12,159 bases of DNA from contig JAISRY010000248.1 of the NCBI GenBank assembly GCA_031273385.1, positions 1 through 12,159 of the forward strand, in the 5' to 3' direction. The notes below the pieces were generated by a model that was not told the DNA's origin, made no database searches, and saw only the letters and a list, made by a program, of their open reading frames with translations. Below are positions 1 to 8,770 of the stretch, piece after piece; within the stretch, counting starts at the first letter, position 1; each line of letters starts with the position of its first letter. The stretch comes from Tannerellaceae bacterium (GTDB taxonomy: Bacteria > Bacteroidota > Bacteroidia > Bacteroidales > Tannerellaceae). A program made the translations under genes and the position numbers.

Positions 1-14
1 ATTTGTTAGCTCCT

Positions 15-116
15 CTGGATTGCTTCACTGCGTTCGCAATGACGGTACTCACTGACGGGTAAATGATTGGGAATGAAAGTAGTACCCGTCATTGCGAACG
101 CAGTGAAGCAATCCAG
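15..116. repeat. Inverted repeat of a dispersed palindromic element
   Basis: Bases 15-45 and 86-116 are perfect 31-bp inverted repeats separated by 40 bp; the arms include ATTGCTTCACTGCGTTCGC and its complement. The right arm, extended to 82-116, is identical in inverted orientation over 35 bp to 11876-11910 at the other end of the window. The motif belongs to a type of short palindromic repeat seen in many bacterial intergenic regions (from memory, often mis-annotated as ORFs reading CERSEAIQ). No transposase lies nearby, so it may be a MITE- or REP-like non-autonomous element, or a transcribed hairpin before the next gene. Confidence 0.85.
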
Positions 117-223
117 AAAGACACAACAAGCAGTATTTTTTCAGATCAAACTTAAACGTTCAACAGTCATTTTCCCGGCTATCCGTAACGGAAAGGGTAG
201 GGGAGTGATACTAAACAAATTAC

Positions 224-2578
224 ATGATGAAAAATAAGAGAACAAGTCGTAAGACACGAAATAGTCCGTTCTTTATGGTTCGTTGGGTACCGGCGTTGGC
301 GGCGGCAGCTTTGTTGCTGACGGGCTGTATGCTGGATGAGACGACCATTTATGAGGGCGAAACCGGCGATGTGCCGGTGCAGTTCAATGCCGGTATCGGT
401 ATTGAGACACGAGTAAACCAGGCAGGGGATCAATGGGAGGCCACCGACACGATCGGGGTGTATATGATAAAGGCAGGCACCGTGCTGGGCGACTCGGCAA
501 TCCGCGAAAACGCGAAGAACAAGCCTTATATCATATCGAGCGGGGCAGGAACGAACACCGCCACTTTCGTTACGGCGAGCGACACAACCTATTATCCGAA
601 CGGGGAAGATGTGAATTTTATCGCCTACTATCCCTATTCGCCTCAAGGCGCCGTAGTATCCTCTGATTACAAATACACGATCGACATCGGCGACCAGAGT
701 AACCCGCCTCGCCTCGACCTGCTGTACAGCAACGACAAGGCGGTCTATAACAGCAAGAATCACAATGCATCCCTGCCTTTCGAACACCTGATGACACGAG
801 TCGTTTTCGACGCCCTGAGGGCAGGCGGCAGCAATGCTTCGCTGGCCGGTTTGCAGTTGGTAATAGAAAATGTAAACACCTCGACCGCGTTCAATCTATC
901 GAACGGAACGCCTGCCACAGATGGCGCCGGTCAGGGCAAAATAACCCCGTTGAACCGTTATGCGTCAAACGATTCGGTGCGTATGGAGGCTACGTTGATC
1001 CCCATAGCTGATGCAAGCGGCGTCCGCCTCTCGTTCCTGCTTAACAACAAGGCTTACAAAGCCGCGCTTCCGTCAACGACCACCGGCAACGCCCTGCAAA
1101 AGGGAAAACGTTATACCTATAAAGTACTCTTCGACGAAGCGGAGGTCACGCTGGAGGGTCACCTCTCCCCCTGGAGCGAAGAACCTGGCGACACCATCAT
1201 CCCGACGCCCGAACCCTATTCGGCGACCATTCAGATAGAGGGATTTACGGGTCAAATAACGGTGACGTATGCCTCCGACAACCAGGAAACGTTTACCCTC
1301 GATGCAGAGGGCAAAGCCCATATCAGCTACGATCGTACCGGCGAATGGATAAAAAGCCTGACACTCGGCGCATCGGCTACTCCCATATTGATTGGTTGCA
1401 AGGCCGGAGATAACCTGCTCCTGTCGCTAAAAGTAGATAACGGTAATCCCCAGCTTCGCGACGCAGTAGACGGCTATATCCCAATCGGCAGCTACGCCGA
1501 ATTTAAACTAATCGCTCAAAGCGCCAATCTTAGCAAGAAATACAAACAGAAAAACGCTATCGACCTGCTTAATGAAAACTGGACGCCGATAGGTACTGAA
1601 GCCTCTCCATTCACCGGCGAATACAACGGAGGGGAATATGACATCATGAACTTGAAGATAGAGGGAACCGCAAATAATGTTGGTCTTTTTGGATATATAA
1701 ATAACGCCACGCTTCGTAATATCCATCTTGTCTCCGGCACGGTAAACGGTGTAAATTATATTGGCGGTATCTGTGGAGTGGCCGTTGGAAACACTTTCAT
1801 CACCAACTCTCATTCCGGTGTTGTAGTAGTGGGGGGTGGTATGATTGGCGGTATCTGTGGGTCTGCCAATGGTGTTGTTACAATCACCTCCTGCCGCAAT
1901 ACAGGAAATTTGAATGGCGCGAGAACAGGCACTCCTCCTGATGGTACCTACATTGGCGGCATTATTGGAGCTCTTGCTGGAACAACAACTAAAATCAAAG
2001 ACTGCGACAACAGTGGGGAAATAGAAGGCTACAGTTATACCGGCGGCATTGCAGGAGGAAGTACGGCAACTTCAGTCGAGGTTACCGCTTGTCGTAACAG
2101 CGGCTCAATAAAAAACACAGGAGGCGGTATTTCCGGTGGTATTGTGGGGTCACCTCAAACTAATGGCCCGATCGTCATCGTTACTGCCTGCTATAATACT
2201 GGTGCTGTGAACCATGGTGGCAGCGTCAGCTACGTTGGAGGTGTTATAGGGCATTGGGGCACCGGTTGCATCCTCACTTCCTGCTACAATACGGGAACGG
2301 TAACAGGCAGTAATGTTAATCTCATCGGTCATATCTGCGGGAATAACTCAGGAACGATTACCTCCTGCTATTGGACAAAGGGCAGTAGCACCGCCACCAA
2401 AGGCGTGGGTACCGGCACCGGTACCAGCGACACAAAAGAATTTAGCGCCACCGCGTGGCCTACCGCTTCCGAATCCGGTTGGGGCATAGGCAACGATAGC
2501 GGGGCGAATACATATTGGAAATCACTTGGCGGGTGGAATGAGGGTACGCCTCAGTATCCGACCTTGTGGTGGGAATGA
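224..2578 (+). CDS. Surface lipoprotein: fimbrillin-like N-terminus fused to GLUG repeats
   Basis: This is a 784-residue predicted lipoprotein. A basic N-terminus and hydrophobic stretch (residues 20-34) lead to a lipobox L32-T33-G34-C35, so mature protein would start at Cys35; the following MLDE is acidic, which in Bacteroidetes often goes with export to the cell surface (inference). Residues about 50-320 resemble the Mfa-like/fimbrillin family of pilus and adhesin proteins: an N-terminal fold, YPNGEDVNFIAYYPY at 124-138, and a closing PWSE at 316-319. Residues about 333-430 form a linker or small beta domain. Residues about 440-720 carry a GLUG-type region with roughly seven to eight repeats of about 25 residues, pattern Y-x-G-G-I-x-G ... 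S-C-x-N-T-G-x-V, probably a beta-solenoid. Most repeats keep one Cys. The protein ends LWWE. ATG 224 is followed at once by ATG 227, so the start may be either. Likely role is adhesion or matrix attachment; substrate unknown. A terminator follows. Confidence 0.85.
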   Translation: MMKNKRTSRKTRNSPFFMVRWVPALAAAALLLTGCMLDETTIYEGETGDVPVQFNAGIGIETRVNQAGDQWEATDTIGVYMIKAGTVLGDSAIRENAKNKPYIISSGAGTNTATFVTASDTTYYPNGEDVNFIAYYPYSPQGAVVSSDYKYTIDIGDQSNPPRLDLLYSNDKAVYNSKNHNASLPFEHLMTRVVFDALRAGGSNASLAGLQLVIENVNTSTAFNLSNGTPATDGAGQGKITPLNRYASNDSVRMEATLIPIADASGVRLSFLLNNKAYKAALPSTTTGNALQKGKRYTYKVLFDEAEVTLEGHLSPWSEEPGDTIIPTPEPYSATIQIEGFTGQITVTYASDNQETFTLDAEGKAHISYDRTGEWIKSLTLGASATPILIGCKAGDNLLLSLKVDNGNPQLRDAVDGYIPIGSYAEFKLIAQSANLSKKYKQKNAIDLLNENWTPIGTEASPFTGEYNGGEYDIMNLKIEGTANNVGLFGYINNATLRNIHLVSGTVNGVNYIGGICGVAVGNTFITNSHSGVVVVGGGMIGGICGSANGVVTITSCRNTGNLNGARTGTPPDGTYIGGIIGALAGTTTKIKDCDNSGEIEGYSYTGGIAGGSTATSVEVTACRNSGSIKNTGGGISGGIVGSPQTNGPIVIVTACYNTGAVNHGGSVSYVGGVIGHWGTGCILTSCYNTGTVTGSNVNLIGHICGNNSGTITSCYWTKGSSTATKGVGTGTGTSDTKEFSATAWPTASESGWGIGNDSGANTYWKSLGGWNEGTPQYPTLWWE

Positions 2579-2628
2579 AATTTTTTAATCATTTTTTAAT
2601 CGTTATTTTATTCATAAGTGTGAATTTC

Positions 2629-2671
2629 GCGCCGGAGATACCCCGTGAGGGGGAGTCCGGCGCATGTTTTT
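2629..2671 (+). terminator. Probable rho-independent terminator after the fimbrillin/GLUG gene
   Basis: GCGCCGGA (2629-2636) pairs perfectly with TCCGGCGC (2656-2663); inside it CCCC and GGGG can extend the hairpin around a GTGA loop. A short T run (2667-2671) follows two to three bases later. It lies 50 bp past the stop of the preceding gene, which supports that gene being a single transcription unit separate from dxs. Confidence 0.7.
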
Positions 2672-2679
2672 GTGATTCT

Positions 2680-2774
2680 AAGAAGCTTAAGAGATTTAAG
2701 AAGCTTAAGGGGCTTAAGAAGCTTTTGGAAATGGGGGATTTATGAGGGGGGAGCTTAAGGGGCTTAGGAAGCTT
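2680..2774. repeat. 9-bp tandem repeats (AAGAAGCTT type) between terminator and dxs
   Basis: Five 9-bp units run without gaps from 2680 to 2724: AAGAAGCTT, AAGAGATTT, AAGAAGCTT, AAGGGGCTT, AAGAAGCTT. A second cluster of three related units covers about 2749-2774 (GGGAGCTT, AAGGGGCTT, AGGAAGCTT). The unit length is a multiple of three and would read Lys-Lys-Leu, but the frame has no start codon upstream, so it is not coding as seen. Many units join as CTTAAG or AAGCTT palindromes. Function unknown. Confidence 0.8.
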
Positions 2775-2843
2775 TTAGGGGTGCGCGGATTACATCTTAT
2801 TAAAGACGGGATTAAAACTGGTCATTATATCCCGTTAATTCCT

Positions 2844-2851
2844 TACATTTG
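2844..2851 (+). promoter_or_regulatory. Candidate Bacteroides-type -7 box upstream of dxs
   Basis: TACATTTG matches the Bacteroides -7 consensus TAnnTTTG exactly and ends 17 nt before the dxs ATG. No clear TTTG -33 box is visible at the expected distance, so the call rests on the -7 match and position. A small inverted repeat (TTTGC 2848-2852 with GCAAA 2863-2867) sits across the presumed transcription start. Confidence 0.45.
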
Positions 2852-2868
2852 CAGCAAATTTTGCAAAC

Positions 2869-4782
2869 ATGACTGATCAACATCATGATACGATACTGGA
2901 AAGCATTGACTGTCCGGAGGATTTGCGGAGACTGCCTGCCGGTCAATTGAAGCAGGTGTGTGAAGAGTTGCGGCGGTATATTATTGATATTCTTTCTGTA
3001 AATCCGGGGCATCTGGCGGCCAGCTTGGGGACTGTAGAGCTGACGGTTGCGCTTCACCGTGTTTTTCATACGCCTTACGACCGCATCGTTTGGGACGTAG
3101 GGCACCAGGCCTACGGGCATAAGATACTGACAGGGCGCAGGGAGGCCTTTCCTACGCTGCGCAAATTTAAGGGGATCAGCGGTTTTCCTAAACCGGAAGA
3201 GAGCGAGTATGATGCCTTTATTGCCGGACATGCCTCCACTTCGATTTCAGCCGCTTTGGGGATGTCGGTCGCTTCGGCGTTGAAAAACGAAAGCGACCGC
3301 CAGGTGATTGCCGTGATCGGCGACGGCGCGATGACGGGCGGCCTGGCCTTTGAGGGGCTGAATAATGCGTCGATTAATCCGAACAACCTGCTGATTATCT
3401 TGAACGACAACAATATGGCGATCGACGACTGTGTGGGCGGCTTGAGCCAGTACCTGGTGCAGATCACGACCAGCCAGGCCTATAACAAGATGCGGTATGA
3501 CCTCTATCGCGGTTTGAAGAGGATGAAACTGATTACCGACAACCGCCGCGGGATTATCCTCCGTTTCAACAATAGCCTGAAAGCCCTGCTTACGCGGCAG
3601 CATAACCTGTTCGAGGGGTTCAGTATCCGCTATTTCGGCCCTGTCGACGGGCACGACGTCGATCACCTGGTCAAGGTCTTGCATGACATCAAAGACATGC
3701 AGGGGCCTAAGCTCCTGCATATTAAGACACAGAAAGGGAAAGGGTTCAAGCCGGCGGAAGAGTCGGCTACCGAGTGGCATGCGCCGGGGCGGTTCGATAA
3801 GGAGACCGGCATACGTATCCAGCCCGAAACCCTGGACGCGCCGCAGCTGTACCAGGATGTGTTCGGGCATACGCTGGTGGAGCTTGCCGCTGCCGATGAG
3901 CGTATCGTCGGCGTCACGCCGGCCATGCCGACGGGCTGTTCGATGACCTTTATGATGAAAGAATTTCCCGCGCGGACGTTTGACGTCGGTATCGCCGAGG
4001 GTCATGCGGTGACCTTTTCCGCAGGGATGGCCAAAGAGGGGCTGATCCCGTTTTGTAATGTCTATTCCACCTTTATGCAGCGGGCGTACGACAATGTGAT
4101 CCATGATGCGGCTCTTCAGAAGCTGCATATCGTGTTTTGCCTCGACCGTGCCGGCCTGGTGGGGGAAGACGGCGCGACGCATCATGGCGTTTTCGACCTG
4201 GCCTACCTGCGCCCCATCCCCAACCTGACGATCGCCTCCCCGCTGAACGAATGGGATCTGAGGAACCTGATGTATACGGGGTATAAGGAGGCGGAGAGAG
4301 GGCCTTTCGTGATTCGTTATCCCAAGGGCAAGGGGGAAAAGAAAGACTGGCGCAATGCGCTGCAACTCCTGCCGGTAGGGAAAGGGCGGATGCTCAGGGA
4401 GGGAAAAGATATGGCCGTCCTCTCTATCGGCCCGATCGGAAATGAAGTGATCAAGGCTATCGACAGGGTGGAGGAATCCCGCGCCGCGTCGATCGCCCAT
4501 TACGATATGATTTATCTCAAGCCGTTGGATGAGGAGCTTTTGCACGTGGTGGGCAGGCGGTTCAGCCGGATCGTCACGGTGGAAAACGGCGTGATAAAGG
4601 GAGGGCTGGGAAGCGCCGTCCTTGAGTTTATGGCGGATCATGGCTACAGGCCGTTCGTAAAACGGGTGGGTGTGCCCGACCGCTTTGTCGAGCATGGTTC
4701 CATCCCCGAACTGACACATCTTTGCGGGACGGATGCGGACGGGATAGCCGATGCGATAAGGAATTGTCTGGAATATGTTTAG
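2869..4782 (+). CDS. dxs: 1-deoxy-D-xylulose-5-phosphate synthase
   Basis: DXS joins pyruvate and glyceraldehyde 3-phosphate, with loss of CO2, to make 1-deoxy-D-xylulose 5-phosphate, the first step of the MEP isoprenoid pathway and a precursor for thiamine and pyridoxal. It is a cytosolic thiamine-diphosphate enzyme. The 637 residues are close to the usual 620-640. Visible landmarks: NPGH with His48 (the His49 equivalent in E. coli), [16 protein letters not shown] at 75-90, HAST at 121-124, the thiamine-diphosphate/Mg motif GDGAMTGG at 151-158 with NDNN at 179-182, GPVDGHD at 257-263, catalytic Glu377 in GIAEGHA, and [15 protein letters not shown] at 426-440. The C-terminal transketolase domain ([10 protein letters not shown], 601-610) is complete. 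ATG 2869 sits 17 nt after a promoter-like box. The stop is 13 nt before trkA, suggesting a shared transcript. No key residue appears to be missing. Confidence 0.97.
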   Translation: MTDQHHDTILESIDCPEDLRRLPAGQLKQVCEELRRYIIDILSVNPGHLAASLGTVELTVALHRVFHTPYDRIVWDVGHQAYGHKILTGRREAFPTLRKFKGISGFPKPEESEYDAFIAGHASTSISAALGMSVASALKNESDRQVIAVIGDGAMTGGLAFEGLNNASINPNNLLIILNDNNMAIDDCVGGLSQYLVQITTSQAYNKMRYDLYRGLKRMKLITDNRRGIILRFNNSLKALLTRQHNLFEGFSIRYFGPVDGHDVDHLVKVLHDIKDMQGPKLLHIKTQKGKGFKPAEESATEWHAPGRFDKETGIRIQPETLDAPQLYQDVFGHTLVELAAADERIVGVTPAMPTGCSMTFMMKEFPARTFDVGIAEGHAVTFSAGMAKEGLIPFCNVYSTFMQRAYDNVIHDAALQKLHIVFCLDRAGLVGEDGATHHGVFDLAYLRPIPNLTIASPLNEWDLRNLMYTGYKEAERGPFVIRYPKGKGEKKDWRNALQLLPVGKGRMLREGKDMAVLSIGPIGNEVIKAIDRVEESRAASIAHYDMIYLKPLDEELLHVVGRRFSRIVTVENGVIKGGLGSAVLEFMADHGYRPFVKRVGVPDRFVEHGSIPELTHLCGTDADGIADAIRNCLEYV

Positions 4783-4795
4783 CGTAGATTAAGGT

Positions 4796-6133
4796 ATGAA
4801 AATCGTTATAGCCGGAGCCGGCGAAGTAGGGACGCACCTGGCGAAGATGCTGGCACACGAAAAACAGGACATCGTCTTGATGGATCCGAATGAGGAGCGG
4901 TTGCATTTTTCCACGTCGGGGGCGGAGATCCTGCCGTTGACAGGCAACCCCACCTCGCTGCGCGACCTGATGGAGGCGGGGGTGAAGAATGCCGACCTCT
5001 TCGTCAGCGTCACCCCCGAAGAGACGGCGAATATCACCGCCTGTATGCTGGCCGCCAATCTGGGGGCGCATAAAACGCTGGCGCGGATCAATAATTATGA
5101 GTACCTGTTGCCGAAGAACAGGGAGCTGTTCGAAAAGCTGGGGATCGGCTCGATGATCTACCCCGAAATGCTGGCGGCGGAAGAGATCGTGACGGCCATC
5201 CGCCGTCCGTGGACGCGCCAGTATTGGGAGCTGTTCGACGGCGCGCTGATCCTGATCGGCGTCAAGGTACGCAACAATTCGCAGTTGGTGGACACGCAGC
5301 TTTCCGACCTCATGCAGACCAATAAGCTGTACCATATCGTAGCCATTAAACGGCGGAACGAAACGATTATCCCGCGCGGCTCCGACCGTGTCGAGTCGGG
5401 GGATATCCTCTTCTTTACCACCACCAAGGAGCATGTCAAAGATGTGCAGCTCCATGCCGGGAAGACCGACCCGGAGGTGAAGAAAATCATCATCATGGGG
5501 GGGAGCCGTATCGCTATCCGCGCCTGCGAATACCTGCCGGGGCATGTGCGCGTCAAGGTGATCGAGATGAACAAGGAGAAGAGCCACCGCATCGCCGAGG
5601 TGGTGCCGGGTAATGTGTTGATCATTAATGGCGACGGGCGGGATCTGGATCTGCTCGTACAGGAGGGGATCAAGGATGCCCAGGCGTTTGTGGCGCTGTC
5701 GGAAAATTCCAGTACCAATATCCTGGCTTGCCTGGCGGCGAAGCGTTTCGGCGTGGTCAAAACGATCGCCAAGATCGAGAACCTGGATTATATCCCGCTG
5801 GCGGAGAGTATGGATATCGGCTCGGTGATCAACAAGAAGCTGATTGCGGCCAGCCATATTTACCAATTCCTGTTGGATGCCGACGTGTCGAACGTCAAAT
5901 GCCTGGCCTTTGCCAATGCCGACGTGGCGGAGCTTGTCGCACGCCCCCACTCCAAAATCACCAAGAAGCAGGTAAAGGACTTGCACCTCCCGAAAGACAT
6001 GACGCTGGGCGGGCTGATCCGCGAGGGCAAACCGATGATGATCAAGGGGGATACCCAGATCCAGGCCTACGACAACGTCGTGGTCTTCTGCCTGGATACG
6101 GCGATGCGCAAACTGGAAGACTATTTCAACTGA
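4796..6133 (+). CDS. trkA: Trk potassium uptake system NAD-binding regulatory subunit TrkA
   Basis: TrkA is the cytosolic regulatory ring that binds NAD(H) or nucleotides and gates the TrkH potassium channel. The 445-residue protein shows the typical duplicated layout: RCK-N1 at about 1-120 with GAGEVG (7-12) and Asp30 closing strand two, which in this family contacts the adenosine ribose; RCK-C1 at about 140-220; RCK-N2 at about 230-350; RCK-C2 at about 365-443. In the second N domain the glycine motif reads GGSRIA (235-240), so it has lost the full G-x-G-x-x-G form. A degenerate second nucleotide site is common in this family, but it means ligand binding there is uncertain. AAGG at 4791-4794 could serve as a ribosome binding site for ATG 4796. 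The gene ends 2 nt before trkH, which strongly supports coupled expression of the two subunits. Confidence 0.96.
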   Translation: MKIVIAGAGEVGTHLAKMLAHEKQDIVLMDPNEERLHFSTSGAEILPLTGNPTSLRDLMEAGVKNADLFVSVTPEETANITACMLAANLGAHKTLARINNYEYLLPKNRELFEKLGIGSMIYPEMLAAEEIVTAIRRPWTRQYWELFDGALILIGVKVRNNSQLVDTQLSDLMQTNKLYHIVAIKRRNETIIPRGSDRVESGDILFFTTTKEHVKDVQLHAGKTDPEVKKIIIMGGSRIAIRACEYLPGHVRVKVIEMNKEKSHRIAEVVPGNVLIINGDGRDLDLLVQEGIKDAQAFVALSENSSTNILACLAAKRFGVVKTIAKIENLDYIPLAESMDIGSVINKKLIAASHIYQFLLDADVSNVKCLAFANADVAELVARPHSKITKKQVKDLHLPKDMTLGGLIREGKPMMIKGDTQIQAYDNVVVFCLDTAMRKLEDYFN

Positions 6134-6135
6134 AG

Positions 6136-7599
6136 ATGCTGAATATATTGAATATACGGTTTGTCGTGAAGATGCTGGGGGCGATGTTTCTCCTCGAGAC
6201 GTTCTTTATGCTGATCGCCGCCGCCGTCGCTTTTGCCTACGGGGGCGACGACGCCTGGCCGCTGCTGGCCTCCTCGGGCATCCTGTTCGGTACGGGGCTT
6301 TTGTTTTACCTCTCCGGCATGAAAGCGAACGAGTATGCGGCAGGCCGCCGCGAGGGGATGCTGATCGTGACGCTGACATGGGCGCTGCTCTCCCTGCTGG
6401 GGATGCTGCCGTTCTACCTGAGCGGGTATATCGCGACGGTGACGGATGCCTATTTCGAGACGATGTCGGGCTTTACGACTACGGGCGCCAGTATCCTGAC
6501 GGATGTCGAGGCGTTGCCCGAGGGGTTGTTGCTTTGGCGAAGCCTTCTCCAGTGGCAGGGCGGCATCGGGGTGGTGGTCTTTACGGTCGCCCTGCTGCCT
6601 ATCTTTGGCGGCGGCGCGTCGCAGATGTTCGATGCGGAGACGCCCGGTATTACGCACGAACGGTTCCGTCCCCGCGTGACGCAGGTGGCCAAACGGCTCT
6701 GGGGGGTCTACCTCTTTCTTACCCTTGTGCTGTTCGGGCTTCTCTGGGCTGGGCCGATGGACGTTTTCGACGCCTTGAACCATGCGCTGACGACGGTTTC
6801 GACGGGCGGCTATTCGACAAAAAACGCCTCCATTGCCTACTGGGACTCTTCGTATACGGAGTATGTGGTTATGCTCTTTATGTTTGTCGGTTCGGTGAGT
6901 ATGGCGCTGCTCTATTTTTGCTTTAACGGCAATCCGAAGAAACTGTTTCACGACGAGGAGTTGAGGTGGTTCTTTTTTATCACCCTGTTCGTGATCGCCA
7001 TCACGATGGCCTGGCTGTTGTGGGGCGGGTTTGTCGGCGGTGTGGAGCAGGCTTTCCGGACGGCGGCTTTCCAGGTCGTCTCGCTCATCTCCTCCTGCGG
7101 GTTCGGTACGGTGGACTATATCCCGTGGGGGCCGTTTTTCTGGCTGATCGCGCTGACGATTATGTTTGTCGGCGGTTGTGCCGGCTCGACGAGCGGCGGG
7201 CTGAAGATGGGGCGTTTCGTTATCCTCAGCAAAAACCTCTCCAATGTATTGCTGAAGCAGACGCACCCGAACGCCGTCTTGCCGGTGCGCATGAACGGGC
7301 ATGTCGTCTCGTCCGAGGCCGTACATCGTATTCTGGCTTTCGCCTTTATCTATATCGCCCTGATTCCGGCTACGTGCCTGATCCTCATGCTCGACGGCAT
7401 CGGCTTTGAGGAGTCTGTCGGGGCTGCCGTCTCTGCGATCAGCAACATCGGGCCGGCTCTTGGCGAGCTGGGGCCTGCGGGTAATTATGCCGCCATACCC
7501 GACCTCTCCAAATGGGTACTTTCGTTTATGATGATGGTAGGACGTTTGGAGATTTTCACCGTATTGACTATCTTGCTGCCCGGTTTCTGGAAACAATAA
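6136..7599 (+). CDS. trkH: Trk potassium uptake system membrane subunit TrkH
   Basis: TrkH is the potassium-conducting inner-membrane subunit of the Trk/Ktr/HKT superfamily and pairs with TrkA. The 487 residues contain about ten strongly hydrophobic segments and the four pore-loop signatures: TTTGAS (114-119), STGGYS (222-227), SSCGFGT (319-325) and SNIGPA (436-441), with the filter glycines at 117, 224/225, 322 and 439. GGCAGSTSGGLKMGRF (346-361) matches the gating-loop region of the third repeat, and VGRLEIFTVL (468-477) is the usual family ending. The reading frame stays open about 400 nt upstream into trkA, but the homologous protein begins at ATG 6136, directly after the trkA stop; the upstream extension is an out-of-frame shadow of trkA. 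The C-terminus GFWKQ is complete. Confidence 0.96.
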   Translation: MLNILNIRFVVKMLGAMFLLETFFMLIAAAVAFAYGGDDAWPLLASSGILFGTGLLFYLSGMKANEYAAGRREGMLIVTLTWALLSLLGMLPFYLSGYIATVTDAYFETMSGFTTTGASILTDVEALPEGLLLWRSLLQWQGGIGVVVFTVALLPIFGGGASQMFDAETPGITHERFRPRVTQVAKRLWGVYLFLTLVLFGLLWAGPMDVFDALNHALTTVSTGGYSTKNASIAYWDSSYTEYVVMLFMFVGSVSMALLYFCFNGNPKKLFHDEELRWFFFITLFVIAITMAWLLWGGFVGGVEQAFRTAAFQVVSLISSCGFGTVDYIPWGPFFWLIALTIMFVGGCAGSTSGGLKMGRFVILSKNLSNVLLKQTHPNAVLPVRMNGHVVSSEAVHRILAFAFIYIALIPATCLILMLDGIGFEESVGAAVSAISNIGPALGELGPAGNYAAIPDLSKWVLSFMMMVGRLEIFTVLTILLPGFWKQ

Positions 7600-7621
7600 T
7601 GAATAAGACACCGTAAATGAA

Positions 7622-8581
7622 ATGATTATGATGCAAATGAACAAATTCGCCTTTCCCTTTTTCTTCGTGTTTATGTTGAGTATGGTTAGTGATATGAAAG
7701 CGGAGCCTCAGGATAAAAACCCCCTTTTCCAACGGTATGCCGAAACGTACGGCGACCTGGCCGTCATGCATCAGCGAAAATACCGTATACCGGCCAGTAT
7801 CACATTGGCGCAGGGAATGTTGGAGTCGGGAGCGGGACAAAGCGTACTGGCGCGTAAGGCGAATAATCATTTCGGGATCAAGTGTCACGAATGGACGGGC
7901 GAAAGGATCTACCATGACGACGATTTGCGCGGGGAGTGTTTCCGTAAATATAAAACGGTAGACGAATCGTTTGACGACCATTCCCGTTTCCTGACCGGAC
8001 GCCATTACTATACCAGCCTGTTCCTGTTGAAAATTGACGATTACAAAGCCTGGGCAAGAGGCCTGCAACAGTGCGGGTATGCGACGGATAAGGGGTATGC
8101 CGACAAGCTGATCAGGCTGATCGAAGAGTATGAACTGTACCGCTACGATACGGAAAAAAGCAGCAAACAGCTCTCCCCCAAAAAGAAAGAGGCCAAACCG
8201 GCATCCCGCCGTCCTATCCCGGACGCTCCGGAAACGGTGGAGCGGAAGACGGATATGATGAACGAATTGGTTTTTGTATATGCCCTTGAGAATGATACGT
8301 ATGCCCGGATCGCCCGCGAACTTGGCTTTGGCGTGGATGAGCTGATGAAGTTTAATGAAGCATACGGGGAGGATCCCTCATTGGAAAAAGGGGATATTGT
8401 CTACCTGGAGAAGAAAAAGAAAAAAGCCTCCAAACCCTATTATGACCATGTCGTACAGTCGGGCGAATCCATGTACAGCATTGCCCAACGCTACGGCATA
8501 CAGATAAGGAGCCTGTATAAAATCAATAAAAAACGCCCGGGATATGTCCCCCTTGTGGGCGATGTACTCCGACTCAGGTAA
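7622..8581 (+). CDS. Secreted glucosaminidase with two LysM-like modules
   Basis: This is a predicted peptidoglycan hydrolase, probably an endo-beta-N-acetylglucosaminidase, acting in the periplasm or at the envelope. A signal peptide covers roughly residues 6-27 (hydrophobic FAFPFFFVFML, possible cleavage after MKA). The glucosaminidase domain spans about 35-175: RIPASITLAQGMLESGAGQS (55-74) carries the expected catalytic Glu68, followed by NNHFGIKC (81-88), a Gly-Tyr-Ala-Thr-Asp segment and YADKLIRLIEEYELY. A Lys/Pro-rich linker (180-212) leads to a weak LysM-like segment (217-262) and a clear C-terminal LysM (275-319, VVQSGESMYSIAQRYGI). LysM modules normally bind N-acetylglucosamine polymers. 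In-frame ATGs at 7622, 7628, 7631 and 7637 compete; 7637 (MNKFAF) gives a more typical signal peptide. The gene lies 22 nt after trkH, so read-through transcription is likely. Confidence 0.9.
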   Translation: MIMMQMNKFAFPFFFVFMLSMVSDMKAEPQDKNPLFQRYAETYGDLAVMHQRKYRIPASITLAQGMLESGAGQSVLARKANNHFGIKCHEWTGERIYHDDDLRGECFRKYKTVDESFDDHSRFLTGRHYYTSLFLLKIDDYKAWARGLQQCGYATDKGYADKLIRLIEEYELYRYDTEKSSKQLSPKKKEAKPASRRPIPDAPETVERKTDMMNELVFVYALENDTYARIARELGFGVDELMKFNEAYGEDPSLEKGDIVYLEKKKKKASKPYYDHVVQSGESMYSIAQRYGIQIRSLYKINKKRPGYVPLVGDVLRLR

Positions 8582-8659
8582 TAGGATTTCCCGCCTCTCT
8601 TTTTTGATATTATATAATTGTTTAACACAAATAATCAAAACCTATTCGTGCTTATTTTA

Positions 8660-8692
8660 TATATTTGCAAACAGGGTATCTCTGTATATTTG
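8660..8692 (+). promoter_or_regulatory. Two candidate Bacteroides-type -7 boxes before the three-paralogue operon
   Basis: TATATTTG occurs twice, at 8660-8667 and 8685-8692; both match TAnnTTTG. A TTTG at 8664-8667 lies 17 nt before the second box, a little short of the usual -33 to -7 spacing. Either would give a leader of roughly 70-100 nt before ATG 8771. The rest of the 189-nt gap (8582-8770) is AT-rich; I see no clear terminator hairpin for the upstream gene. Confidence 0.45.
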
Positions 8693-8770
8693 TTAAATAG
8701 GATGTTGAATAGATGTAACTAACCGTATTGCAAATGGATATGTATTAATTAAGATAAAATAACGAACAGC

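Noticed and set aside
3247..4719. 490-residue minus-strand open frame opposite dxs
   Set aside because: It lies fully within the strongly supported dxs gene, is rich in His, Arg and Gln as antisense frames of GC-rich genes are, and shows no family motif or signal.
4628..5986. 452-residue minus-strand open frame opposite trkA
   Set aside because: Shadow of trkA codon usage; low-complexity Arg/His/Gln composition and no recognisable domain.
5728..6135. In-frame upstream extension of trkH into trkA, suggesting a longer or fused protein
   Set aside because: The extension translates trkA out of frame into a Gly/Arg-rich sequence; TrkH homology begins at ATG 6136 immediately after the trkA stop.
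6121..7644. 507-residue minus-strand open frame opposite trkH
   Set aside because: Antisense of a membrane protein, giving a very charged, Arg/Gln/His-rich sequence without motifs; trkH itself has all pore-loop signatures.
8582..8660. Terminator after the glucosaminidase gene
   Set aside because: There is a T-rich stretch near 8600, but no hairpin precedes it outside the coding region; the CGCCC/GGGCG pairing at 8534-8561 is inside the gene.
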